64,000 bases of DNA, taken from NCBI GenBank assembly GCA_016222825.1, contig JACRQF010000019.1, positions 186,001 through 250,000 on the forward strand, given 5' to 3'. The notes under the pieces are model-generated. The model did no database searches, was not told the DNA's origin, and worked only from the letters and a program-made list of their open reading frames with translations. Within the stretch, counting starts at the first letter, position 1, and every line of letters starts with the position of its first letter. This DNA comes from Verrucomicrobiota bacterium (GTDB taxonomy: Bacteria; Verrucomicrobiota; Verrucomicrobiia; CAIQCK01). The position numbers and the translations under genes were made by a program. This document shows positions 1 through 7,552 of this stretch, one piece after another.

Positions 1-1
1 C

Positions 2-349
2 AAGTATCCCGGCTGCTACGACTCCTCCGCCTCCGGCCATCACGACGCCGGCGAAGACGCCGATACCTGCGCCTGCCGCGAACTGCGCGAAGAACTCGGC
101 TTGGAAGGCGGGACGAGCCTGACGCGCCTCTTCAAGATTCCCGCGTGCGCCGAGACGGGTTGGGAGCACGTCACGTTCTACACGCTGCAAACGGACGCAC
201 TGCCTCAGCCGAACCCGCGCGAGATCGAATCAGGGCGCTTCTTTACGCTTGCGGAGGTGCTGCAAATGATCGAGGCAGACGTGCGGCAGTTCGCGCCGGG
301 TTTTCTCAGGGTGCTGCAGAAGTTCGGCGAGCAGATGGGAAAGGGATGA
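2..349 (+). CDS. Nudix hydrolase, C-terminal part
   Basis: The frame is open from the window edge, so the start is missing. A complete Nudix box (G-x5-E-x7-REL-x-EELGL) is readable around bases 38-106, which gives the helix binding the divalent metal that cleaves nucleoside-diphosphate-linked substrates. The tail after the box (FKIP, a WEHVTFYTL strand, an EIESGRFFTLAEV segment) is typical of Nudix proteins related to isopentenyl-diphosphate isomerase or NUDT-type pyrophosphohydrolases. The substrate cannot be told from the visible part. The gene runs towards the converging minus-strand lipoprotein gene 19 bases away. Confidence 0.85.
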   Translation, partial: KYPGCYDSSASGHHDAGEDADTCACRELREELGLEGGTSLTRLFKIPACAETGWEHVTFYTLQTDALPQPNPREIESGRFFTLAEVLQMIEADVRQFAPGFLRVLQKFGEQMGKG

Positions 350-368
350 TGCCCGCAATTGCCGGCGG

Positions 369-515
369 TCAGTTGGTCGGTCGCGTGTCGCGAATTAGAA
401 TCTGCTTCGTGTTATAGGTCGGATCATTCTTGTCCACAGTTCCGCACCCGGCCAGCCCGACCAGCACTACCGCCGCCAGCATCCATCGCAACAAGATCGT
501 CATGCTTCTCTTCAT
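369..515 (-). CDS. small lipoprotein, entericidin-like size
   Basis: This 48-residue reading frame is short. It begins MKRSMTILLRW, has a hydrophobic segment, and reaches a clear lipobox (VGLAGC). The mature peptide is only about 24 residues (CGTVDKNDPTYN...). An in-frame ATG at 503 is an alternative start and has a purine-rich GAAGAGAAG just upstream. It lies 29 bases downstream of the membrane protein gene at 545-1096 and may share its transcript. Such tiny lipoproteins are common envelope components; no function can be assigned. Confidence 0.6.
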   Translation of the reverse strand: MKRSMTILLRWMLAAVVLVGLAGCGTVDKNDPTYNTKQILIRDTRPTN

Positions 516-544
516 TCGTGGCTTTCCATTTCAGCGGTTCGATC

Positions 545-1096
545 TCACTGCCAGCGCGTGCCGGTGTAAGTCTTCCACTCTCCTTCGACAAACGGCCCCT
601 TGGGCGCGCCGTCCTCTTTCAACGGCACGCGAATCCCCCGGCTGGGCGGCGGACTGCCAGCCACTTTTCCCGTGGGCGCTTCACCGATCAACAGCACCAG
701 CGACTTTGAGAGAAGGCCGGGCGGCAGGGTGAACTTCAACTCCATTTCCGGCCCTGTCCGGCCCGGCGCCAGTTTCGACGGCGGCTCGTCCGGCTTCTCC
801 GCCGCATAACGGTCCAGATGTGGCAAACCCTCGGCGTCGAGCAGCCAGAACGACCCCGGCCCCAGCCGCACGGGCGCGGTCCCGTCGTTGCGCAGGCGCA
901 AATGAACCTTGAGCACCGCTTCTGTTTCCCTCGCGCCCAGCTCGCAGCGGATGATCTGGACCTTCAATCCCTCCAACACCGCCGCCGTCGGCGCGACGCT
1001 GCCACGCGGGATCGTCTTCCAATACGCCGCGAGCGCCACGCAGAAGAGCAGCGCCGCCGACATCGTGATGATCAAGACGCGAATCCGAATTGACAT
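545..1096 (-). CDS. membrane-anchored hypothetical protein, DUF4352-like fold
   Basis: The 183-residue product has one N-terminal membrane segment (about residues 7-25: VLIITMSAALLFCVALAAY). An exported domain follows, with alternating beta strands such as VLKVHLRLRN, GSFWLLDAEGL and EMELKFTLP. That pattern resembles the immunoglobulin-like DUF4352 group of extracytoplasmic proteins (inference from strand pattern only). It sits between the secreted GH10-like gene and a small lipoprotein gene, all on the minus strand. A functionally similar anchored beta protein occurs at 60023-60556, but the two are not clearly homologous by eye. Confidence 0.6.
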   Translation of the reverse strand: MSIRIRVLIITMSAALLFCVALAAYWKTIPRGSVAPTAAVLEGLKVQIIRCELGARETEAVLKVHLRLRNDGTAPVRLGPGSFWLLDAEGLPHLDRYAAEKPDEPPSKLAPGRTGPEMELKFTLPPGLLSKSLVLLIGEAPTGKVAGSPPPSRGIRVPLKEDGAPKGPFVEGEWKTYTGTRWQ

Positions 1097-1173
1097 ATTC
1101 GTAGCTTACCCCGCCTCCCGCCACTTGACGAGAGCTTTGACTGTCTTCGACGTTGCTCGGCGCGCGCGGCCGG

Positions 1174-3609
1174 TCAACGTTTGGCAGTGATGCCGAGGCC
1201 GAGCATCGGCACGAGGTCTTTGGCCTCGGTGACGCCGTAGTTGAAGATGATGAAACCGCGCGTGTCGTGACGGCGCGTGATGGCGATCTGGCCGATGGTG
1301 CGGTCGGCGCCGAGCCGCGAGCCGGAGGAACTGACGCCAATGCCGGGATAGACCGGCACCTTGCCCGCCCAATCCTTCTGGAGCGCAATCCAACTATCAA
1401 ACTGCCGGTCGCTCTCCGTGTAGTCCATCGGGCAGACGAAATCGAGCCAGCCGTTGTCGCACCAGAGCTTCCAGTCCTGGCCGACGCCGTCGCGGTCGGT
1501 GGCCCAGTTGCGGAAGACGGCGGCGGAAATCTTGATCTTCGGCTTCGCGACGCGCGCCTGCTCGCTGACGGCCTTGACGACGGCGGTGATGTTACTGCGG
1601 CGGAAGTCGAGCCACTGCTGGCGGAACGGACCTTTGCCGAGCGCGTCCTGCGGCCAGTTCTTGATTTCAACGCCCGCCGCTTTCCCGAACCGCTCGCGAC
1701 AGCCGGGGCAGAAGCAATGGTCACCGCCGGGATAACGGATGTAATCGAAGTGGATGCCGTCCACGTCGTAATCGCGCGCTACCTCGACCATCGAGGCGAT
1801 TTCCAGCTTTTGGTTATCGGGATGCGAGGGACAGAGCCACGGTTCCTCCTTGCCCCTCGAACTCATCTGGAGCCGGCCCTCGCTCCGCATCTTGTCGAGA
1901 AACTCCTTCGGCACGCGGTGGCCGGTGTTCCAGTTGACCTTCCAGACGTGAATCTGGACGCCGTTTTTTTTGCAGGCGGCGATGCATTTGGCGATCTGGT
2001 CGCCTTTCTCCGCCACATCGGGTGCGACGGGCAGCGTCTTGCTGTTGTAGAACGCCACGCCGCCCCAGAGCATGTTCGGGACGATGGCAGTGAAGCCGTT
2101 GTCGGCGAGCCGCTTGATGGCCTCGTCCCACTCCATGCCTTCGACGCCAAACGCGCTGTGGCACCAGAACGCGCGGAACTCGCCTTTGAGCGGCTGCTGC
2201 GCCATGCAGAACGCCTCGTTGAGCCGCTGCGTGGCCGCCGCTGCTTTTTCCGTCGCTTCGACGTATTTCTCCTTCACGCCGAGCGCCACGGCTTCGTCGC
2301 GGAGCTTGCGGGCGGAGTCGAGCGCAGCCTTGGCTTTGCGGTTGCCCTTGGCAGTCTTCGTGATCAGCGCGGCGACTTCGTCGAAGTTCTTGCAGCCGCC
2401 GATCTGGCCGATGCGGGCGATGCCGGCGTTGGTGGTCTTCCACCAAATGTCGGGTTCGAGGTGGCCAACCATCGCCAGTAACATGCGGCGCTTGTTGACG
2501 AGGTCGTCGTCGAGCAAGACATGGCTCATCACGATGCAGTTGTCGGAGGCAACGACGGCGGCATGGCCGGTCGGCTGGCCCTTGTCGTCGAGCCACTCCG
2601 CCAGCACGCGGCTCGCGCCGGGAACGGCCTTGGCGGCGTTGATATTCCACGAACGCTGGCCGATGAGCGTGGGCGCGCCGGGCAGAGCGCCGTCAGTGAA
2701 GCGGATCGCGGAGAACTGGCCGGGATGGCTTGCCTTGGTGTGCGGCCCGCCTTCGATTTTCACCACGGAGCGGAGTTTCGCCGGCAGGCAGTAGAAGACG
2801 AGCAGGTTGCCGCCACGGCCGAGGAACTTTATCAGTGCATCCGCCGCGCTGTCGGGCATGGATGGGTTGTGCGGCAGGATAACAAGCTTGGCTTTGGCGA
2901 GCCGCTCAGCGGTGAGGTCGAGGTCGCTAATCATCGAACAACCGATGCCAAGCGCGGCGAGGTTTTGCGTCACGCCTTCCGCAAATTGGTCGGCGGCTTT
3001 CGACTCGCCCGAACGGCCGCGCGCCAGCGATTCGCCGCGCACGACGGCGACGCTCGCATCCACGCCGAGCACGCCGGTCATGCGCAAGTCGCTCACGAAA
3101 AGCTCCGTGTCCTCGTTCCGGCCGCGCCACGCGGAGATGCGGATTGTCTCGATGTTGCCCCAACCGGCCGGCGTTCCCTCCGAGCGCGTGCTGGCCTTGT
3201 TGATCGTGATGGTGCTCCAGCCGGCGGCTTCGGGAAAGAAGCCGGTGGAATACCAGCCGCCGCCGCTCTGGAAATAGACGCTGAAGTGCGAGACCGGCGC
3301 GGGGTTCTTGCAGAAGACCTTGAACTGGATGCCCTGGCACGGCACGAGGTCGAGCTTCACCTTCCGGTCCCACGACGCGCGCTCCATGGTCGTGCCGGCA
3401 AAGTTGCACGGCAGGCGCAACGCCTTGCGGCCGTCAAGCGTCACCGCCGCGGCGGGCGCGCTGCCGCCCATCGGCCGCCAGGCTTTCTGGGCCGCCGCGT
3501 CGTCCGCGTAATGGCAGTCGTCAATCATTCCCGGTTTGTTGTCGGCAAGAACCGCCGCCGCGGCGAGCAACAGCGACGATAGGATGGCGGGCAATGCAAA
3601 TGGTTTCAT
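1174..3609 (-). CDS. secreted GH10-like (GHL10/YngK-type) glycosyl hydrolase
   Basis: The 811-residue protein has a signal peptide (MKPFALPAILSSLLLAAAAVLAD). A jelly-roll-like sugar-binding region covers about residues 25-180. A Rossmann-like region at about 190-380 (KLVILPHNPSMPD, GGNLLVFYCLP) resembles the glutamine-amidotransferase-like domain found in trimeric glycosidases. A coiled segment at about 410-465 follows. The C-terminal 340 residues begin GEFRAFWCHSAFG and contain VDGIHFDYIRYPGGD and CPMDYTESD, typical of the glycosyl hydrolase-like 10 barrel. The substrate is probably an extracellular polysaccharide. The start is set by the signal peptide. The pfkA stop lies 21 bases upstream. 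Confidence 0.8.
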   Translation of the reverse strand: MKPFALPAILSSLLLAAAAVLADNKPGMIDDCHYADDAAAQKAWRPMGGSAPAAAVTLDGRKALRLPCNFAGTTMERASWDRKVKLDLVPCQGIQFKVFCKNPAPVSHFSVYFQSGGGWYSTGFFPEAAGWSTITINKASTRSEGTPAGWGNIETIRISAWRGRNEDTELFVSDLRMTGVLGVDASVAVVRGESLARGRSGESKAADQFAEGVTQNLAALGIGCSMISDLDLTAERLAKAKLVILPHNPSMPDSAADALIKFLGRGGNLLVFYCLPAKLRSVVKIEGGPHTKASHPGQFSAIRFTDGALPGAPTLIGQRSWNINAAKAVPGASRVLAEWLDDKGQPTGHAAVVASDNCIVMSHVLLDDDLVNKRRMLLAMVGHLEPDIWWKTTNAGIARIGQIGGCKNFDEVAALITKTAKGNRKAKAALDSARKLRDEAVALGVKEKYVEATEKAAAATQRLNEAFCMAQQPLKGEFRAFWCHSAFGVEGMEWDEAIKRLADNGFTAIVPNMLWGGVAFYNSKTLPVAPDVAEKGDQIAKCIAACKKNGVQIHVWKVNWNTGHRVPKEFLDKMRSEGRLQMSSRGKEEPWLCPSHPDNQKLEIASMVEVARDYDVDGIHFDYIRYPGGDHCFCPGCRERFGKAAGVEIKNWPQDALGKGPFRQQWLDFRRSNITAVVKAVSEQARVAKPKIKISAAVFRNWATDRDGVGQDWKLWCDNGWLDFVCPMDYTESDRQFDSWIALQKDWAGKVPVYPGIGVSSSGSRLGADRTIGQIAITRRHDTRGFIIFNYGVTEAKDLVPMLGLGITAKR

Positions 3610-3630
3610 GGTCTTGGAGTTCTCCTCCCG

Positions 3631-4599
3631 TCATCTCGCCAGGATGTAGGCGAGGTCCATCAGCTTTTGATTGATCGGTTTCTTCTTCGTGTAGGCTTCT
3701 TCCAGCGGCGTCAGGCGCGTCTGGCCGCTGACGAGGCCGACAAGCTTGTCGGCTTCACCGGCGAGCAATGTCTCGACGGCCGCCGCGCCGAGCCGGCTCC
3801 CGTTGATGCGGTCGCGGGCGGTGGGCGCGCCGCCGCGCTGGACGTGGCCGAGCACCGTGACGCGCATGTCGAGATGGGTGCTGGCGCCGACTTTCTCGGC
3901 GAGCGCCACGACGCCGCCGGTGACGGGGCCTTCGGCGACGACGACGATGCTGCTGGTCTTGCCGCGCTTCTGCGCGTCGAGCAGCCGCTGGCAGAGCGCG
4001 TCCACGTCGGTCGGCACTTCGGGAATCACAATTTCCTCCGCGCCGCCCGCGAGGCCCGCGTAAAGGGCGAGATAGCCGTTGTTGCGGCCCATAACCTCGA
4101 TGAACGACGTGCGGTCGTGGGCGGCGGCAGTGTCGCGCAGGCGGTCAATCGCCTCCAGCGCGGTGTTCATGGCGGTGTCGAAGCCGAGCGTGTAGTCGGT
4201 GCCGTAGAGGTCGTTGTCAATCGTCGAGGCGCAGACGACGAGCGGCACGCGCTCCTGGAGCCAGAGGTTGTGCGCTCCCTCGGAGGTGCCGTTGCCGCCG
4301 ATACCAATGATCCCGTCAACACCCGCCGCGCGCAGGTTCGCCGCCGCCTTTGCCCGGCCTTCCTGCGTCTTGAACTCCGGGCAACGCGAGCTTTTCAGGA
4401 TCGTGCCGCCGCGGCAGATAATGTTAGACACCGAGCGCATGTTCATCGGCAGAAACTTCGCCGCGATCATGCCGGCGTAGCCGCCTTCAATGCCGGTGAC
4501 TTCGAGGCCGCGAGTGATGGCCGTGCGGACGATGGCGCGGATGCAGGCGTTCATGCCCGGCGCGTCGCCCCCGCTGGTATAAACACCGATTCGTTTCAT
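3631..4599 (-). CDS. pfkA: 6-phosphofructokinase
   Basis: The 322-residue product matches the length of bacterial PfkA, which phosphorylates fructose 6-phosphate in glycolysis. Visible motifs are YTSGGDAPGMN near the start, STIDNDLYGTDYTLGFDTA (catalytic Asp in TIDND), VMGRNNGY, and GHVQRGGAPTARDR. The nucleotide/Mg motif reads GIGGNGTSEGA: position 103 is Asn (codon at 4291-4293), where E. coli has the Mg-binding Asp103. The next residue is Gly, as in ATP-using enzymes. The start at 4599 is chosen because MKRIGVYTSGG is the family N-terminus; a longer frame to 4659 has no support. Confidence 0.9.
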   Translation of the reverse strand: MKRIGVYTSGGDAPGMNACIRAIVRTAITRGLEVTGIEGGYAGMIAAKFLPMNMRSVSNIICRGGTILKSSRCPEFKTQEGRAKAAANLRAAGVDGIIGIGGNGTSEGAHNLWLQERVPLVVCASTIDNDLYGTDYTLGFDTAMNTALEAIDRLRDTAAAHDRTSFIEVMGRNNGYLALYAGLAGGAEEIVIPEVPTDVDALCQRLLDAQKRGKTSSIVVVAEGPVTGGVVALAEKVGASTHLDMRVTVLGHVQRGGAPTARDRINGSRLGAAAVETLLAGEADKLVGLVSGQTRLTPLEEAYTKKKPINQKLMDLAYILAR

Positions 4600-4673
4600 A
4601 GAGCGCGGAGCGTTGCGGCAAGCCGCCGCAAAGTCAAGCGCGGCAAAGTGCCGCGTCATGGGTCTGTTGAAGC

Positions 4674-4698
4674 TGGCGCAAGTTGGAAGCTTGCGCCA
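4674..4698. repeat. palindromic repeat, 9-bp arms
   Basis: TGGCGCAAG and CTTGCGCCA form a perfect stem with a seven-base loop. It starts six bases past the stop of the site-2 protease gene and 75 bases before pfkA. The core GGCGCA.../...TGCGCC resembles the palindrome at 40047-40070, so it looks like a copy of a dispersed repeat. It could also act as an intra-operon terminator or mRNA stabiliser. No U-tract follows. Confidence 0.6.
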
Positions 4699-4703
4699 CC
4701 CGA

Positions 4704-5819
4704 TTATGTCTGCGCACCGTCCTTGGCCGCCCCCGCGGAACGGGTCATGAAATAGCGGTTGATGTTGTCGAACGTCAACAGCCCGACAAGCCGGCCGTCC
4801 TCCATCACCGGCACCGTGCGCTGCCCGCTGGCCTGCATCGAGTCGTGAACTTCCGCCACGGGCGCGTCCGGCCGCGTGCTGGAAAAACTCGTCATCATCA
4901 ACTCCGCCGCGCGCACCGAGCCATTCCGCCGCGCAGCTTCCAGCACGGCGCTTTGCGTCAGCATTCCCAAGAGCCTGCCGTCAGCCATCACGGGGAAGTC
5001 ATCCTGGCCGCGCTGAAAAATCCAGGGCGCGCAACCACCCGCCGCGTCGTCCGGCCCGACGGCCACAAACACCGGTGTCATGACCCTGCCCACCTGAACG
5101 TGCTGTAACGCATCGCGCAAGCGAACCGTCTTCTCCTCCGCGCCCGCGGCGAGGAAAATCAGCACGCCGATGATGGCCAGCATGATCCAGCCCGGCTCCC
5201 ACAAGCCATACAAGATAAACACGCCCGCTATCACCTGTCCTATTGTTGCCGCGATAGCCGTCGCTCGTGGATACGGCAGCCATTGTGCCAGCACCGCACG
5301 GAGCAATCGGCCGCCGTCCATCGGGTAAGCCGGAATCAGATTGAACACGATCATCCACTTGTTCACGAGCAACAAGACCCCGGTCAGTTCCCCCCAATCC
5401 GTTGGCAGTCCGGGCATCAACACCAAGCCGGGGAAGTAAGGCACACGGTCCGGCGCCCAACAGTAAACGACGTAGAGCACGGCGAAAATCAGCACGTTCA
5501 CCAGCGGCCCGGCCACGGTGATCGCCATCTCATGCGCCGGCTTTTGCGGAATCGAGCGCAACGCCGCCACGCCGCCGATGGGCAGCAACGTGATGGAACT
5601 GACCTTGATGCCAAACCGCTGCGCCACAACGCTGTGACCCAGTTCGTGCAGCACGACGCACGTAAACGTCGCCACAATGAACACCACGCCCCACATCGCC
5701 GCGCCCCAGCCCGCCGCCGCACGCGCCTCCACCACAATCCAGAGCAGCAGCAGGAAAAACGTGAAATGCACCCGTATCTGGATGCCAAACGCCCTGGCGA
5801 TGGTTAGCGACCACTTCAT
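4704..5819 (-). CDS. site-2 protease family membrane metalloprotease with CBS pair
   Basis: The 371-residue M50-family protein carries the zinc motif HELGH at residues 58-62 within membrane helix 2. The second motif is NLIPAYPMDGGRLL, with the metal-binding Asp near 168. Several hydrophobic helices follow (IFAVLYVVYCW, VIAGVFILYGLW, IMLAIIGVLIFLAAG). The C-terminal 130 residues hold two CBS modules (GRVMTPVFVAV; ELMMTSFSSTRPDAPVAEV), as in the CBS-containing SpoIVFB-like branch. The family cleaves substrates inside the membrane; its target is unknown here. It may be co-transcribed with pfkA downstream. It is divergent from the sigma-54 regulator, with 116 bases between the starts. Confidence 0.9.
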   Translation of the reverse strand: MKWSLTIARAFGIQIRVHFTFFLLLLWIVVEARAAAGWGAAMWGVVFIVATFTCVVLHELGHSVVAQRFGIKVSSITLLPIGGVAALRSIPQKPAHEMAITVAGPLVNVLIFAVLYVVYCWAPDRVPYFPGLVLMPGLPTDWGELTGVLLLVNKWMIVFNLIPAYPMDGGRLLRAVLAQWLPYPRATAIAATIGQVIAGVFILYGLWEPGWIMLAIIGVLIFLAAGAEEKTVRLRDALQHVQVGRVMTPVFVAVGPDDAAGGCAPWIFQRGQDDFPVMADGRLLGMLTQSAVLEAARRNGSVRAAELMMTSFSSTRPDAPVAEVHDSMQASGQRTVPVMEDGRLVGLLTFDNINRYFMTRSAGAAKDGAQT

Positions 5820-5935
5820 CGGCTGACTGCTTCCATAAATTCGATTTACTTCGCTCCGCGCGACTTCTAGATTTCCGCCGCCCTGATGGAGCAGCCTAAA
5901 GCTGACCCACCATACGGCAGCAACTGGGTCCGGTC

Positions 5936-7390
5936 ATGGAAAAAATACTGGTCATAGACGACGCGCAAGACATGCTCTACTCGTTCCGGCGAAACCTCGA
6001 ATCGCCGGAGCGACAGGTGCTCACCGCCGCTTCGCTGGTCGAAGGCATTGAGACCTTCCGCCGCGAGAAGCCCGACGTGACGGTTTGCGACATCCGCCTC
6101 GGCGGCGAGAGCGGCCTCGACGGGCTGACACAGCTCCGCCAGCTCGATCCCAAGGCGATGGTCATCCTCATGACCGCCTACGGCACCTCGCAGACCGCCA
6201 TTGAGGCGATGAAGCGCGGCGCGTTCGACTACATTCTCAAACCGTTCGACGTGCCGAAGGTGAAGGCGCTGATTGACTCCGCGCTCAAGGCCGCGCGCGA
6301 CATGCGGCAGGTCGTCTCCTATGAGCCGCTGCTCCGCTCCGAGGACCACACCGAGGGCATCGTTGGCCGCTCCGAGGCGATGCAGACCGTCTTCAAACGC
6401 ATCGGCCAAGTCGCGCACAGCGACGCCACCGTCCTCTTGACCGGTGAGAGCGGCACCGGCAAGGAACTCGTCGCCCGCGCCATCTATCATCACAGCCCGC
6501 GCGCCGGCAAGGTCTTCATGGCCATCAACTGCGCCGCCATCCCGGAACAACTCCTGGAGAGCGAGCTGTTCGGCCACGAGCGTGGTGCGTTCACCGGCGC
6601 CACGCAGCAACGCATCGGCAAGTTCGAGCAATGCGACGGCGGCACGCTCTTCCTCGACGAGATCGGCGACATGCCGCTGCTGACGCAGAGCAAGATCCTG
6701 CGCCTGCTGCAAAACGGCGAGTTCCAGCGCGTCGGCGGCTCGCAGACGTTGCGGGCCGACGTGCGCGTCATCGCCGCCACCAACAAACCGCTGGAGCAGC
6801 TCGTCTCGGAGAAGCAATTCCGCGAGGATCTTTACTACCGGCTCAACGTCGTGCGCGTCCATCTGCCGCCGTTGCGCGAGCGGCGCGAGGATATCCCGGT
6901 GCTGACGGATTACTTCCTGCAGCGCCTCCGCGAAGCCGGCAAAACCCGCATCCGCACCGTCGCGCCCGACACGTTGAGCGCGCTGGAGAACCACACGTGG
7001 CCCGGCAACGTCCGCGAACTTGAGAACGTCGTCCATCGCGCTGCGATCATGGCCAAGGGCGATTACGTCCTGCCGACTGACCTGCCAGCCGAAGTCCTGC
7101 GGCCCGCCGCGCCGAAACCCGCCGAGCCAGCCGCCGCCACTCCGTCAGCGCCCGCTGCCGCGACGCCGGAGTCCGCCGTCAACGAAGCCGCCCGCGTTCT
7201 GTTCGAGAACGCGCGCCGGCAGTCCCAACTCAAGATCATCCCGTGGGTCGAGCGCGAGTTGATCCGCCGCGCGCTGACGGAAACCAACGGCAACCAGGTC
7301 CAAGCCGCCAAGCTGCTCGGCATCACCCGCGCCACGCTGCGCAAGCGCATAGAGAAATTCGGCATCAAGAAGGAACTGAACGTCTCGTAG
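5936..7390 (+). CDS. sigma-54-dependent response regulator (NtrC/AtoC type)
   Basis: The 484-residue protein has an N-terminal receiver domain (acidic D8/D9, phospho-acceptor D52 in VCDIRLGG, K102 in YILKPFD). The AAA+ sigma-54 activator domain shows Walker A GESGTGKE, the sigma-54 contact loop GAFTGA, Walker [12 protein letters not shown] and the sensor [12 protein letters not shown] Pro/Ala-rich linker covers about residues 388-410. The C-terminal Fis-type helix-turn-helix reads [19 protein letters not shown]. It should activate sigma-54 promoters when phosphorylated. No histidine kinase gene is adjacent, so the partner is unknown. The upstream 116-base divergent region shows no strong sigma-70 boxes. 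Confidence 0.95.
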   Translation: MEKILVIDDAQDMLYSFRRNLESPERQVLTAASLVEGIETFRREKPDVTVCDIRLGGESGLDGLTQLRQLDPKAMVILMTAYGTSQTAIEAMKRGAFDYILKPFDVPKVKALIDSALKAARDMRQVVSYEPLLRSEDHTEGIVGRSEAMQTVFKRIGQVAHSDATVLLTGESGTGKELVARAIYHHSPRAGKVFMAINCAAIPEQLLESELFGHERGAFTGATQQRIGKFEQCDGGTLFLDEIGDMPLLTQSKILRLLQNGEFQRVGGSQTLRADVRVIAATNKPLEQLVSEKQFREDLYYRLNVVRVHLPPLRERREDIPVLTDYFLQRLREAGKTRIRTVAPDTLSALENHTWPGNVRELENVVHRAAIMAKGDYVLPTDLPAEVLRPAAPKPAEPAAATPSAPAAATPESAVNEAARVLFENARRQSQLKIIPWVERELIRRALTETNGNQVQAAKLLGITRATLRKRIEKFGIKKELNVS

Positions 7391-7451
7391 CGAACGGACG
7401 GCGGTTTGAAGCCACGGATGAACACAGAGCGGCGGAGCCGTGACTCCCAAA

Positions 7452-7530
7452 GGTGGGGCGAGACTCCGTCGAGCCTCCGCCGTCGAAGCGTTTCGGCCAA
7501 AGCAGTGGCTCGACGGAGTCTCGCCCCACC
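7452..7530. repeat. perfect 24-bp inverted repeat
   Basis: Bases 7452-7475 and 7507-7530 are exact reverse complements, separated by 31 bases. The arms begin GGTGGGGCGAGACTCC and end CGTCGAGCC. The element lies just upstream of, and in frame with, the signal-peptide start of the next gene, so translation from the earlier TTG (7406) or ATG (7418) would read through it. The bases just before it (7412-7440, CCACGGATGAACACAGAG) also have the look of a dispersed intergenic tag. A REP- or MITE-like mobile element is the likeliest explanation. Confidence 0.8.
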
Positions 7531-7552
7531 GTCGGGAACCATCTGCGGCGTC

